Notes: generated by a model from the sequence alone, not told the origin. 64,000 nucleotides of DNA from Rickettsiales bacterium (GCA_002691145.1 NZHE01000023.1:31643-95642); one strand, 5' to 3'. Positions 16,893 to 26,676 are shown, counted from the first letter of the stretch. Translations and numbers: made by a program.

Positions 16893-17690
16893 ATGAAAAT
16901 TTTTCCTGATTTAAATAATCCTAAGCTTACAAGAAAAGTAAAAGCTTTGGATGAAAATATGGAAACAAAAAATCTTGATGTGATCGAAGAGACACCCTTG
17001 ACACTTTTTTTGAACAATCAGGAGATTGTAACTATGATGACAATCAATGATCACCCTAAGTTTCTCGCATTAGGCTATCTTCTTAATCAAAATATGATTA
17101 ATGAAAATGAGAATATTGAAGCTATAGATTATGAAGATGACATAAAAACCGTTGTTGTTAGAACTAAAAAGAAAACAAACTATGAAAATAAATTAAAAAA
17201 AAAAACTTTAACATCAGGATGCGCGCAAGGAACTGCTTTCGGAAATATTATGGAAAAATTTAAAAATATAAATTTAAATATTTCTAATAAATTTAGAATA
17301 GAGTGGATATATGAGTTGTCAAAAAAAATTAATTTGACACCTAGTCTTTATCTCAAGGCAGGTGCAATTCATGGATGTGTTTTGTGTAAAAAAAATGAAC
17401 CATTAGTTTATATGGAGGATGTTGGTAGACACAATGCAATTGATAAAATTGCTGGTTTCATGTTTTTAGAAAAAATAAAGCCAGATGATAAGATTTTTTA
17501 TACAACAGGACGTTTAACTAGTGAAATGGTAATTAAATCTGTGCAGATGAAAATTCCAATAGTAATTTCTCGTTCTGGATTTACAGCATGGGGAATTGAA
17601 TTGGCAAAAAAAGCTAATCTGACTTTGGTTGGAAGAGCGAAAGGAAAAAAATTTACAATTTTATCAGGGGAAAAAAGACTTGAAAGTTAA
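16893..17690 (+). CDS. fdhD: formate dehydrogenase accessory sulfurtransferase FdhD
   Basis: A 265-residue sulfur carrier that delivers sulfur from a cysteine desulfurase to the Mo-bisMGD cofactor of formate dehydrogenase. The active segment TSGCAQGTAFG keeps one cysteine (the E. coli protein has Cys-x2-Cys). EDVGRHNAIDKIAG and YTTGRLTSEMVIKS are family signatures, and ISRSGFTAWGIELAKKANL closes the fold. Its stop overlaps the mobA start, giving coupled translation, and the enzyme subunits lie 2.4 kb downstream. Confidence 0.95.
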   Translation: MKIFPDLNNPKLTRKVKALDENMETKNLDVIEETPLTLFLNNQEIVTMMTINDHPKFLALGYLLNQNMINENENIEAIDYEDDIKTVVVRTKKKTNYENKLKKKTLTSGCAQGTAFGNIMEKFKNINLNISNKFRIEWIYELSKKINLTPSLYLKAGAIHGCVLCKKNEPLVYMEDVGRHNAIDKIAGFMFLEKIKPDDKIFYTTGRLTSEMVIKSVQMKIPIVISRSGFTAWGIELAKKANLTLVGRAKGKKFTILSGEKRLES

Positions 17691-18300
17691 GAATTCCAAT
17701 ATTGCTGGTTTAATTCTAGCGGGGGGTAAATCGAGAAGAATGTTTTTTAAAGATAAATCCCTAAAAACAATTGAATCTATTAGTTTGATTGATTTAGTTT
17801 TAGCAAGAGTTAAAAATCAAATCAAAGTTGTTGGAATTAATTCTAATAATTCAGATTTTGGAGAAATGTATAAAAATACTTTTGTTTTAAAAGATTGTAT
17901 TAAGGGAAATTTAGGACCACTTGTTGGCGTCTTAACTGGTCTTAAATGGCTAGAACTTAAATATCCTGAAATTGATTGGTTGGTAACTTTTCCTGTAGAC
18001 ACCCCTTTTTTCCCAGCTACATTAATAGATAAAATTTTTGAAAATATTACTGATGAGTTAATTATTTCTGTAAAAAGTAAGAATAGAACCCATCCAGCTC
18101 TAGCTGCGTGGAACATCAGATTGACTGATAATTTAGAGGCAAGTATCCAAAAAAAAAATTTAAAAATTGATGAATTTACAAAAAATTTTAAAATGAGGGT
18201 AGTTAATTTTCAAAATATTGATTATGATCCTTTTTTTAATATAAATAACGATGACGATTTAAAGATTGCTAGAAATATTTATAAAAAGTACATTAAATAA
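17680..18300 (+). CDS. mobA: molybdenum cofactor guanylyltransferase MobA
   Basis: A 206-residue nucleotidyltransferase that adds GMP to molybdopterin for bis-MGD. The N-terminal GTP loop is LILAGGKSRRM followed by a conserved Lys (KDKSL); VTFPVDTPFFP contains the metal Asp. No ATG is available: a TTG at 17680, overlapping the last codons of fdhD, gives the usual short lead before LILAGG; a longer TTG frame opens at 17629 but runs deep into fdhD. Poor RBS fits translational coupling to fdhD. Confidence 0.87.
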   Translation: MKVKNSNIAGLILAGGKSRRMFFKDKSLKTIESISLIDLVLARVKNQIKVVGINSNNSDFGEMYKNTFVLKDCIKGNLGPLVGVLTGLKWLELKYPEIDWLVTFPVDTPFFPATLIDKIFENITDELIISVKSKNRTHPALAAWNIRLTDNLEASIQKKNLKIDEFTKNFKMRVVNFQNIDYDPFFNINNDDDLKIARNIYKKYIK

Positions 18301-18314
18301 AATAGGGGAACTAA

Positions 18315-20084
18315 ATGAGTTTTGTTGAGCGCCTAAAAAAAAAAAACATTATTGCTAAACCTGGATTTAATAGATGGTTAGTTCCTCCAGCATCAATTGC
18401 TATCCATTTGTGTATTGGTTCCGTTTATGCATGGAGTATGTTTAATCCTGCACTTGTAAAAATAATGGGTGTTGTAACTTCTTCTGGAGACGATTGGAGT
18501 TTAAGCCAGGTTGTTTGGATTTTTTCAGTTGCTATTGTTTGTTTAGGTTTTACTGCAGCTTACGCAGGTAAGTGGTTGGAAAAAGTTGGTCCCAGAATGG
18601 TTGGCTTTGTAGCCGCTTGTTGTTGGGGAGGAGGATTTTTAATAGGAGCTTTTGGAATATATCTACAAGAAATGGGTGTTGAAATTAACTTTGCTTTTGG
18701 TTCATCTGAAATTAATCTCCAACTTGGATTATATCTTCTTTACTTGGGTTACGGAGTTTTAGGTGGTGCTGGGTTAGGCTTGGGCTATGTTTCACCGGTT
18801 TCGACCCTTATAAGATGGTTTCCTGATAGACGAGGTATGGCAACTGGTATGGCAATTATGGGCTTTGGTGGCGGGGCAATGATTGCAAAGTTTACTATTG
18901 ATAAGCTTTTGGAGAGATTTTACAAAGTTCCTGAATATCTTGGTGCCATTGATTCTGTCGAATTAATTACTGAGGGTGGAAGAAGATTTGCTGAAATTTC
19001 TGGTTCTATGGTTGAAGTTGTAGTTGTGGGTATTAATGAGGTTTCAAGAATGATTGTTCCAGGAGAGCCTGGAGTTTACATAGTTGGGACTGGTTCAAGT
19101 GGTGCCGCGCAAACCTTTTTAGTTTTGGGTATCGTATATTTTATTATCATGACTATAGCTGCTTTTTCCTACAGGATTCCTCCCGAAGGTTGGACTCCAA
19201 AGGGATGGGTGCCGCCCAAAGATTCAAAATCAAAACTAGTTACTCAGAATCATGTTCATATAGATCAGGCACTTAAAACACCTCAATTTTATCTTTTATG
19301 GATCGTTCTTTGTTTTAATGTGACTGCAGGAATTGGAGTAATTGGTGTTGCAAAGACAATGATGATTGAAATTTTTGGTTCTTCACTTCCATATATTGTG
19401 ACTGCGGCTTTTGCAGGCACTTATGTTTTAATGATTAGTGTATTTAATATGATTGGTAGAATATTTTGGGCATCAATGTCTGATTATATAGGACGAAAAA
19501 CTACTTATTTTATATTCTTTTCGCTTGGAATCTTGTTGTATTTATCCATACCATTTAGTGCAAAATCTATGAGTATTGACCCATCTATTACATATTTAGT
19601 TTTATTTTATGTAGCGTCAATGGTCATTTTTACAATGTATGGTGGTGGTTTTGCAACTATACCAGCTTATCTTGCTGATATTTTTGGTACCAGATACGTC
19701 GGAGGCATTCATGGACGATTGTTAACTGCTTGGTCAACAGCTGGAGTTTTAGGACCTTTGGCTATAACACAATTGAGACAGAGATCTTTAGAAGATTCAA
19801 TTAATAAATTAGCTGCAAAAGTTGAACCTGAAGTTTTTTTAGCAACTTATGGTGAGTCAATAGACAATTTATCTGAACTTGTAAAACAGAAAACTGTTAC
19901 CATCAGTAATTTGATGCAAGTTGTTCCTGAGGGTACGGCTGATCCGTCGGCAACTTTGTATAACACAACAATGTATGCAATGGCTGGATTGCTTGCAATA
20001 GCTTTTATTGCTAACTTATTAATATCTGCAGTTAATAGTAAGCATCATATGACAAAAGAAGAACTATCTAGGCAGGATAATTAA
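18315..20084 (+). CDS. OFA-family MFS transporter (oxalate/formate antiporter type)
   Basis: A 589-residue major facilitator with 12 apparent membrane segments, long for the family. RWLVPPASIAIHLCIGSVYAWSMF is the hallmark N terminus of oxalate:formate antiporter family proteins, and SPVSTLIRWFPDRRGMATGMAIMG is the conserved loop 4-5. A central cytoplasmic loop with PPEGWTPKGWVPP and a C-terminal region ending near IADIFGTRYVGGIHGR are also standard. Placed between fdhD-mobA and the convergent formate dehydrogenase genes, it is a candidate formate or small carboxylate carrier. A 12-A run near the start (codons 8-11) stays in frame. Confidence 0.85.
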   Translation: MSFVERLKKKNIIAKPGFNRWLVPPASIAIHLCIGSVYAWSMFNPALVKIMGVVTSSGDDWSLSQVVWIFSVAIVCLGFTAAYAGKWLEKVGPRMVGFVAACCWGGGFLIGAFGIYLQEMGVEINFAFGSSEINLQLGLYLLYLGYGVLGGAGLGLGYVSPVSTLIRWFPDRRGMATGMAIMGFGGGAMIAKFTIDKLLERFYKVPEYLGAIDSVELITEGGRRFAEISGSMVEVVVVGINEVSRMIVPGEPGVYIVGTGSSGAAQTFLVLGIVYFIIMTIAAFSYRIPPEGWTPKGWVPPKDSKSKLVTQNHVHIDQALKTPQFYLLWIVLCFNVTAGIGVIGVAKTMMIEIFGSSLPYIVTAAFAGTYVLMISVFNMIGRIFWASMSDYIGRKTTYFIFFSLGILLYLSIPFSAKSMSIDPSITYLVLFYVASMVIFTMYGGGFATIPAYLADIFGTRYVGGIHGRLLTAWSTAGVLGPLAITQLRQRSLEDSINKLAAKVEPEVFLATYGESIDNLSELVKQKTVTISNLMQVVPEGTADPSATLYNTTMYAMAGLLAIAFIANLLISAVNSKHHMTKEELSRQDN

Positions 20085-22847
20085 TTAAACATTAATTTTG
20101 CTAATTTTTGCAGCGCAGTATTTTAATTCTGGTATTTTTCCATCTGGATCAAGAGCTTGATTTGTAAGTAAGTTCACTGGTGCCTTTTCAAAACAAAATG
20201 GCATAAACACTAAACCATCGGGAATCATTCTATCTTTACGAACTTTAACAGTTATTTTACCTCTTCTGGTTTGCAACTCAATCGTATCATTTTGTGTAAG
20301 ATTATTATTTTTCATATCGTTCTTTGAAATGTGAACATATGGTTCGGGCTCAATAGAATTTAAGATTTTCGCCCTCATTGTCATAGAACCTGTGTGCCAA
20401 TGTTCTAAGAGTCTCCCAGTTGTAAGTACAAAAGGAAAATCTTTATCAGGTTTTTCATCAGGATCGATAAGTTTAGCTGGGACCAATCTACCTTTTTTAT
20501 TATTTGTAGGAAAACCTTCTCCAAAAATAACTTCATTACCTGGTTTGTCTTCAGCATCACAAGGATATGTAACAGCACCTTCTTTAACTAATCTTTCCCA
20601 TGAAATATTCTTAATTGATTCCATACAATTTCTTAGTTCATCGTAAATCTCATCTGGACCAGAATAACTCCATCCCAAGTCAAATCTTTTTGCTAATTCT
20701 TGAATAATCCACCAATCTTGTTTGGCTTCACCTGGAGGGTTTACAGCCTTTCTTGCAAGTTGAACTCTTCGATCAGTATTGGTAAAAGTACCGGTTTTTT
20801 CGGGAAATGCTGATGCTGGAAGTACAATGTCTGCTAGGTAAGCTGTTTCGGTTAAAAAAATATCTTGTACTATCAAGGTATCTAATCTAGACAAAGCTTC
20901 TCTTGCATGATTGGCATTAGGGTCAGACATAGCAGGGTTTTCACCCATAACATAAAGACCTTTTATTTTCCTCTCATAAATAGACTCCATAATTTCAACA
21001 ACAGTCAAACCAGGATTTGGATCAAGTTTTGTTTCCCAATATTGTTCAAAAAACTTTACATTATTGGCATCTGAAATTGGCAGATAATCAGGAAAAACCA
21101 TAGGAATGAGCCCCACATCAGAAGCACCCTGTACATTATTCTGCCCTCTTAAAGGATGGAGTCCAGTTCCTGGTCTACCAACATTCCCTGTAATCAAAGC
21201 AAGAGAAATTAAACACCTAGAATTATCAGTGCCGTGAATATGTTGGGATATACCCATTCCCCAAAAAATCATAGCTGATTTTGCGTTTGCAAATAATCTT
21301 GCAGTTTCTCTTATTTCTTCTGCCGGTATATTACATATCTTTTCCATTTCCTCTGGTGTAAAATCTTTTACATGCTCTTTTAATTCAAGGTATCCTTCAG
21401 TAAACTTTTCTATATATTGTCTATCAGCCAAACCCTCTTCAATAATAACATTGATCATCCCGTTTAAAAGAGATACATCAGTTCCAGGTTTAAAATGAAG
21501 ATTTTTTTCAGCAAGTTTCGATAGTTCTTGCTCTCTTGGATCAGCAATGACAAGTTTTAAGCCTTTTTTTACTGCATTTTTTATATACGTTGCAGCAACT
21601 GGATGATTTTGAGATGGTCTAGCTCCAATTATAATTGCTACCTCGGCATTTTTAATTTCAGAAACTGGTGCGGTAACAGCTCCAGTGCCAATGGCTTCCA
21701 TAAGTGCAGCAACAGAAGATGCATGGCACATTCTTGTGCAATGATCAACATTATTATTATTAAAACCTGTCCTGACTAGCTTTTGAAATAAATAAGCTTC
21801 TTCATTAGAACCTTTTGCACAACCTAGTCCTGCCAAAGCTTTACCTGGACTATTATCTCTTATATTTTTTAATCTCGAAGCTGCTAAATTTAATGCTTCT
21901 TCCCACGAGGCTTCCCTAAAGTGAGAGGATGGATCCAATGGATTTATCTTTTCATTAGCAATCTTTTTTGCACCTTTTTTTCTAATCAAAGGTTTAGTAA
22001 TTCTCTCTGGGTTATGAATGTAGTCAAAACCAAATCTACCTTTTACACAAAGTCTATTATTATTAGCAGGGCCATCTCTTCCAACTGCTGATACAATTTT
22101 GTCATCTTTTATTTGATATGTAAGCTGACACCCTACTCCACAATATGGACAAAGAGAGTCAACTTCTCTATCAGGCTTTCCTTTATGTTTTCCATTTTCG
22201 TCTAACAAATTAGCTTCCATTAAGGCTCCTGTTGGACAAGCTTGTACGCATTCGCCACAACTTACACATGTAGAATCCCCCATAGGATCATCAAAATCAA
22301 AAATTATTTTAGAAGTATGACCTCTTTGTCCCATTCCGATCACATCATTAACTTGTACTTCTCTGCAAGCTCTTACACATAGATTGCAATGTATGCATGC
22401 GTCTAGATTTACTGACATGGCATTATTTGAATTGTCAGCAATGGGAGTGTCTGATGCAATTTTTTTATCGAAACGACTTCCGTCCACTTTTGTTTTTTTT
22501 GCCATGTTCCAAAAGTGAGAATTTGGATCATGTGAATTTCTTTTTTCAGGTTGATCGGTTACTAAAAGTTCAATAACCATCTCTCTAGATTTTGTAGAAC
22601 GTTCGTCAAGAGTAGTGACTTTCATTCCCTCAGCGGGTTTTCTTATACAAGAGGCAGCTAAAACTCTTTCTCCCTCAATATTGACCATACAAGCTCTACA
22701 ATTTCCGTCTGCCCTGTAACCCGGTTTATCTGCATAGCATAGATGAGGTAAGGTTGTACCATATCTTTTTGCAACCTGCCATATAGTCTCATTTCCAGAA
22801 GCTTCTACTTCCAAATTATCAATAAAAAATTTAGTAACTTTTTTCAT
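20085..22847 (-). CDS. fdsA: NAD-dependent formate dehydrogenase, molybdenum catalytic subunit (FdsA/FdhA)
   Basis: A 920-residue soluble formate dehydrogenase alpha subunit. N-terminal [2Fe-2S] ferredoxin domain with Cys37, 50, 53, 67; a NuoG-like region; two [4Fe-4S] sites at Cys151/154/157/161 and Cys194/197/200/204; then the Mop Fe4S4 domain (CPYCGVGC at 233-240, Cys267). The Mo ligand is Cys374 followed by His375 (TRMCHASS), so no selenocysteine is used. The C-terminal MGD-binding domain begins near TTGRLLEHWHTGSMT. Its stop abuts the OFA transporter's stop with no gap, and it starts one base before the end of the FdsGB gene. It oxidises formate and passes electrons to NAD through the neighbour. 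Confidence 0.94.
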   Translation of the reverse strand: MKKVTKFFIDNLEVEASGNETIWQVAKRYGTTLPHLCYADKPGYRADGNCRACMVNIEGERVLAASCIRKPAEGMKVTTLDERSTKSREMVIELLVTDQPEKRNSHDPNSHFWNMAKKTKVDGSRFDKKIASDTPIADNSNNAMSVNLDACIHCNLCVRACREVQVNDVIGMGQRGHTSKIIFDFDDPMGDSTCVSCGECVQACPTGALMEANLLDENGKHKGKPDREVDSLCPYCGVGCQLTYQIKDDKIVSAVGRDGPANNNRLCVKGRFGFDYIHNPERITKPLIRKKGAKKIANEKINPLDPSSHFREASWEEALNLAASRLKNIRDNSPGKALAGLGCAKGSNEEAYLFQKLVRTGFNNNNVDHCTRMCHASSVAALMEAIGTGAVTAPVSEIKNAEVAIIIGARPSQNHPVAATYIKNAVKKGLKLVIADPREQELSKLAEKNLHFKPGTDVSLLNGMINVIIEEGLADRQYIEKFTEGYLELKEHVKDFTPEEMEKICNIPAEEIRETARLFANAKSAMIFWGMGISQHIHGTDNSRCLISLALITGNVGRPGTGLHPLRGQNNVQGASDVGLIPMVFPDYLPISDANNVKFFEQYWETKLDPNPGLTVVEIMESIYERKIKGLYVMGENPAMSDPNANHAREALSRLDTLIVQDIFLTETAYLADIVLPASAFPEKTGTFTNTDRRVQLARKAVNPPGEAKQDWWIIQELAKRFDLGWSYSGPDEIYDELRNCMESIKNISWERLVKEGAVTYPCDAEDKPGNEVIFGEGFPTNNKKGRLVPAKLIDPDEKPDKDFPFVLTTGRLLEHWHTGSMTMRAKILNSIEPEPYVHISKNDMKNNNLTQNDTIELQTRRGKITVKVRKDRMIPDGLVFMPFCFEKAPVNLLTNQALDPDGKIPELKYCAAKISKINV

Positions 22848-24527
22848 TTAAATGTCGTCTGAAAAATAATTAAGTGCGCTTTTTATTGGGTTACCTGCAG
22901 CTTGACCAAGACCACAAATAGATGCATCTCTCATAATTTTGACAAGTTCTAATAACAAATCCTTATTCCAATTATTCTTTTCTAACAATTTAACCGCCTT
23001 TTCAGTTCCAACTCTGCACGGAGTGCACTGACCACAACTTTCATCTTCAAAGAATTTGAGTAAATTCAATACTATTTTTGTTATATCATCTTTGTCGGAA
23101 AAAACAACTATTGCACCAGACCCTATAAAGCAACCATGCTCCTCTAGTGTTCCAAAATCTAAGGGGATATCAGCTTTTGATGCCGGAAGAATACCCCCTG
23201 AAGCACCTCCAGGCAGATAACCATAAAATTTATGACCATCTTCCATTCCCCCGCAATGTTCTTTTAGAAGCTCATTCATAGTAATGCCTGCAGGTACAAG
23301 TTTTACACCCGGTTTTTTTATTCTTCCAGATACAGAAAAACTGTGTGGCCCTTTTCTACCTCTTGTACCTTGCTTTGAAAACCAAGAGGACCCTTTTTCA
23401 AGTATATCTCTTACCCAAAAAACTGTCTCAATGTTGTGGTTTAAAGTTGGAAGCCCAAATAGACCAACCTTTGATACAAAAGGTGGTTTATGTCGAGGCA
23501 AACCTCTTTTTCCTTCAATTGATTCAATCATAGCAGATTCTTCGCCGCAGATATAAGCTCCAGCTCCACGTCTGATGTGAACTTTGGTGTTTTTTATAAT
23601 GTTATTATCATAAAGTTTCTTTAATTCTCTGAACATTTTTATTCTTATTCCTGGATATTCATCTCTCATGTAAATATATACATCACTGGCTTCTACTGCC
23701 CAAGCTGCTATTAACATACCTTCAAAAAATCTATGCATGTCATTCTCTAGGTAAAGTTTATCCTTAAATGTTCCAGGTTCTCCTTCATCGCCATTAATTG
23801 TCATCAATCTAGGACCATTTTCCATTTTGACAAATTTCCATTTTTGTCCAGATGGAAAACCAGCACCACCCATCCCTTTAAGACCAGAATCATTCAAAGT
23901 TTCAACAATTTTTTCAAAAGGGATTTCTCCATCATAACATTTTTCAAGAATTTTATAACCTCCTGACTTTATGTACTCTTCATATTCAATTCCATTAACT
24001 ATTTTTGGATGTAGTTCATTACTTTCAATTACCTTTGTTACTTTATCTGAAGTAATTTTTGTAACGTGTTTATGTCCCACCTCGCAGGCAGGGGCTAAAT
24101 CACATAGCCCCATACACGGGGCTCTTAATATTCTCACTTTATTTTTATCAACACTCTTATTTAGTTCATTGATTATATTCTGAGAGCCTTTTAGTTCGCA
24201 TGTTAAGCTGTCGCAAACTCTAACAGTAATTTCAGGTGGAGAGTCGCAATGATCATCAATTACATCAAAATGAGCATAAAATGTGGCAACTTCAAATGAT
24301 TCAGCAAAAGGTATTTTCAAAATATGGGAAATAGCTGCTAGATGCTTTTTCCTGATGCATCTGTATTTATCTTGTATTAGATGAAAATATTCTATTAGTA
24401 GATCTCTTTTTAATGGAAGATGAAAAATTAGTTCCTTAATTTCTGAAAGAGAATCTTCATCAATGTCTCTACCCTTAGGGTACGGAACATTCTTTTTTTT
24501 TTTATTTAAATCAAAGTTATCTAACAT
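22848..24527 (-). CDS. formate dehydrogenase diaphorase subunit, FdsG-FdsB fusion (NuoE-NuoF like)
   Basis: A 559-residue fusion of two subunits that are separate in the classic fdsGBACD operon. Residues 20-165 form a NuoE-like thioredoxin fold with a [2Fe-2S] site (Cys105, 110, 138, 142). Residues 175-559 are NuoF-like: FMN/NADH loop GMGGAGFPSGQKWKF at 218-232, GDEGEPGTFKDK, and a [4Fe-4S] site CGQCTPCRVGTEK (Cys498, 501, 504) with Cys538. It passes electrons from FdsA to NAD. First gene of the two-gene enzyme operon; an 11-A run at codons 8-12 stays in frame. No fdsC or fdsD is seen adjacent. Confidence 0.92.
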   Translation of the reverse strand: MLDNFDLNKKKKNVPYPKGRDIDEDSLSEIKELIFHLPLKRDLLIEYFHLIQDKYRCIRKKHLAAISHILKIPFAESFEVATFYAHFDVIDDHCDSPPEITVRVCDSLTCELKGSQNIINELNKSVDKNKVRILRAPCMGLCDLAPACEVGHKHVTKITSDKVTKVIESNELHPKIVNGIEYEEYIKSGGYKILEKCYDGEIPFEKIVETLNDSGLKGMGGAGFPSGQKWKFVKMENGPRLMTINGDEGEPGTFKDKLYLENDMHRFFEGMLIAAWAVEASDVYIYMRDEYPGIRIKMFRELKKLYDNNIIKNTKVHIRRGAGAYICGEESAMIESIEGKRGLPRHKPPFVSKVGLFGLPTLNHNIETVFWVRDILEKGSSWFSKQGTRGRKGPHSFSVSGRIKKPGVKLVPAGITMNELLKEHCGGMEDGHKFYGYLPGGASGGILPASKADIPLDFGTLEEHGCFIGSGAIVVFSDKDDITKIVLNLLKFFEDESCGQCTPCRVGTEKAVKLLEKNNWNKDLLLELVKIMRDASICGLGQAAGNPIKSALNYFSDDI

Positions 24528-24590
24528 ATGAACACTTTTTTTATAATATATATATGAACTTTAATCATAATTTTAATAGCAAAAGTAAGA

Positions 24591-25094
24591 TTAATTTAAA
24601 ATTTTTTGTATCATATCAAAAATATCGCCTCCTTCAAAAAGAAAACCTTTAATTCTTGCATTTTTAGCGGCCTGCAGATCCGTCTGCTTATCTCCTATAA
24701 AAAAGCATTGATTTCTTTCTAAGTTATATTTTTTTATAGCCTCATTTATCATTTCTGGACTGGGCTTCCTTCTAGATTTAAGAATATTTTCTTTTGGCAA
24801 GTCTGTACAATAGAAAAAATCATCAATATACGCATTGTTTTTTTTAAGTTCTTGATTTATCCACTCGTGAAGTTTATTTAGTTCTTCCTCTGTAAAATAT
24901 CCTCTTTTAACCCCAGATTGATTTGTAATTACAATCACTACGTAATTAAGTTTATTAAGTAATTTAATTGTTTTTTTTATGCCTTTAATCCACCTAAAGT
25001 CTTGAATTTTATGAACATATCCCGTATCAAGATTTATAACTCCATCCCTATCTAGAAATGCTCCTTTTTTTTTTTTAAATTTTTCTTGATTCAT
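24591..25094 (-). CDS. gmhB: D-glycero-D-manno-heptose 1,7-bisphosphate 7-phosphatase (GmhB-like HAD)
   Basis: A 167-residue HAD-IIIA phosphatase. FLDRDGVINLDTGYVHK carries the nucleophile Asp-x-Asp; VITNQSGVKRGYF and FIGDKQTDLQAA are the remaining HAD motifs, matching GmhB/HisB-N. It removes the C7 phosphate in ADP-heptose synthesis for lipopolysaccharide. The zinc loop normally Cys-x-His then Cys-x-Cys is reduced to YCTDLP and SRRKPSP with only one Cys, so the structural zinc is probably absent. A run of 12 A codes for four lysines near the start and keeps frame. No other heptose genes lie nearby, so the precise sugar substrate is inferred. Confidence 0.78.
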   Translation of the reverse strand: MNQEKFKKKKGAFLDRDGVINLDTGYVHKIQDFRWIKGIKKTIKLLNKLNYVVIVITNQSGVKRGYFTEEELNKLHEWINQELKKNNAYIDDFFYCTDLPKENILKSRRKPSPEMINEAIKKYNLERNQCFFIGDKQTDLQAAKNARIKGFLFEGGDIFDMIQKILN

Positions 25095-25158
25095 TTTTTT
25101 TCCAAATATAATTATATGCTTTATATTAATTTATTTGTAACTTTTTTTGGACAATACA

Positions 25159-25581
25159 ATGAAGTCAAAAAATTTAAAAAAATATGAGCCAAATAAAAAT
25201 GAAGATTTTATGAATTCAAAGCAATTAGAATATTTTAAACAAAAACTTTTGACTTGGAAAAAAGAAGTGCTGAGGGACTCAAATATAACTCTTATGAAGT
25301 TAAAAGAAGAATCAACAAATAAACCTGATGCAACAGATAGAGCTTCTCTTGAGTCTGATAGAACGCTAGAACTTAGAACAAGAGATAGACTCAGAAAACT
25401 TCTGTCTAAAATTGATAAAGCGCTATCAAAAATTGATGATGGAAGTTATGGATATTGCGAACAAACTCTTGAACCAATTTCTTTAGAAAGACTTAAAGCA
25501 AGGCCTATAGCTACATTATCACTTGAAGCGCAGGAGAATCACGAAAAAAGTGAGAGAATATACAAAGAAAAAGAATATTAA
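25159..25581 (+). CDS. dksA: RNA polymerase-binding transcription factor DksA
   Basis: A 140-residue DksA. The coiled coil carries TDRASLESDRTLELRTRDR, including the Asp-x2-Asp/Asp-Arg-Ala type tip, and the globular end reads GSYGYCEQTLEPISLERL then ARPIATLSLEAQENHEK. Only one of the four zinc cysteines remains, which is common in alphaproteobacterial DksA. It works with ppGpp on RNA polymerase in the stringent response. The ATG at 25159 is preferred to an upstream TTG at 25147. It precedes recA by 63 bases. Confidence 0.9.
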   Translation: MKSKNLKKYEPNKNEDFMNSKQLEYFKQKLLTWKKEVLRDSNITLMKLKEESTNKPDATDRASLESDRTLELRTRDRLRKLLSKIDKALSKIDDGSYGYCEQTLEPISLERLKARPIATLSLEAQENHEKSERIYKEKEY

Positions 25582-25611
25582 ATTTTACTTTATCATTCAA
25601 AATTTTTTGTG

Positions 25612-25638
25612 TATGATAAAAAAGAACATTTATAGAAC
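25612..25638 (+). promoter_or_regulatory. recA promoter with LexA (SOS) box
   Basis: GAAC-ATTTATA-GAAC at 25624-25638 is a perfect alphaproteobacterial LexA box (GTTC-N7-GTTC on the other strand), ending six bases before the recA ATG. A -10 like TATGAT sits at 25612-25617 with a weak TTATCA 16 bases upstream, so the box would cover the start site. TTTATCAT (25589-25596) and ATGATAAA (25613-25620) also form an 8-base inverted repeat over this promoter. Confidence 0.8.
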
Positions 25639-25644
25639 AAATAT

Positions 25645-26676
25645 ATGGACAAATTAAAAAGTTTAGAATCTACAATTAGCCAAATTGAAAGAAATTTTGG
25701 TAAAGGTTCCGTTATGAGACTTGGGCAACAAGAACAAGTTGATATAGAAACAATCTCTACAGGATCTCTCACTCTTGATTTAGAATTGGGTATTGGCGGT
25801 TTTCCCAAAGGAAGAATAATTGAAATTTATGGTCCTGAAAGTTCAGGGAAAACAACACTAGCTTTGCATGCATTAGCAGAATCGCAAAAGTCTGGTGGTA
25901 CATGTGCTTTTATTGACGCAGAGCACGCTTTAGACCCAATTTATGCAAAAAAATTGGGAGTAGACACAGATAATATGTTAATTTCGCAACCTGATAATGG
26001 TGAACAAGCATTGGAAATTGCTGATACACTGGTTGGTTCAAGTGCAATCGATCTTTTAGTGGTTGATTCAGTTGCAGCTCTTGTACCCAGAGCCGAAATT
26101 GAGGGTGATATGGGTGATTCTCATATGGGACTTCATGCGAGACTAATGAGCCAAGCTTTGAGAAAACTTACTGGTTCAATTTCTAGATCAAATACTTTAG
26201 TTATTTTTATCAATCAAATAAGACAAAAAATAGGAATAATGTTTGGCAATCCTGAAACTACAACGGGGGGAAATGCTCTAAAATTTTATGCTTCTGTGAG
26301 ACTTGATATTCGAAGAATTGGTGCAATTAAAGATAGAGACCAAATTATTGGTAATCAAACAAAGGTAAAAGTTGTAAAAAATAAATTAGCTCCACCATTT
26401 AAAACGGTCGAATTTGACATTATGTATGGTGAGGGAATTTCAAAAACCGGAGAGATACTTGATTTAGCCACAAAATCAGGTTTAATTGACAAAGCCGGCG
26501 CATGGTACTCGTATAAAAATGAAAGAATTGGACAGGGAAGAGAAAATGCTAAAATTTTTCTAAAAGAAAATAAGACAATTTCTGACGAAATTGAAAATAT
26601 TTTAAGAAAAAATAATTTAGAACAAATTACAAATGAAGAAGTTAATCAGGATGATACAACTGCTAAAGAAAAATAA
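25645..26676 (+). CDS. recA: recombinase RecA
   Basis: A 343-residue RecA, the ATP-dependent strand-exchange protein and LexA coprotease. Walker A is [14 protein letters not shown] (near 66), Walker [14 protein letters not shown], with the L1/L2 DNA-binding loops around [19 protein letters not shown] and [21 protein letters not shown]. The acidic C-terminal tail ([12 protein letters not shown]) is as expected. A consensus LexA box lies immediately upstream, predicting SOS induction. Followed by alaS, the usual alphaproteobacterial order. Confidence 0.99.
   Translation: MDKLKSLESTISQIERNFGKGSVMRLGQQEQVDIETISTGSLTLDLELGIGGFPKGRIIEIYGPESSGKTTLALHALAESQKSGGTCAFIDAEHALDPIYAKKLGVDTDNMLISQPDNGEQALEIADTLVGSSAIDLLVVDSVAALVPRAEIEGDMGDSHMGLHARLMSQALRKLTGSISRSNTLVIFINQIRQKIGIMFGNPETTTGGNALKFYASVRLDIRRIGAIKDRDQIIGNQTKVKVVKNKLAPPFKTVEFDIMYGEGISKTGEILDLATKSGLIDKAGAWYSYKNERIGQGRENAKIFLKENKTISDEIENILRKNNLEQITNEEVNQDDTTAKEK

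Noticed and set aside
17817..18116. 99-residue minus-strand frame inside mobA
   Set aside because: Lies wholly inside an intact mobA with clear motifs.
20085..22847. Selenocysteine at the formate dehydrogenase active site
   Set aside because: The Mo ligand codon is an ordinary Cys (TRMCHASS), and no in-frame TGA is present.
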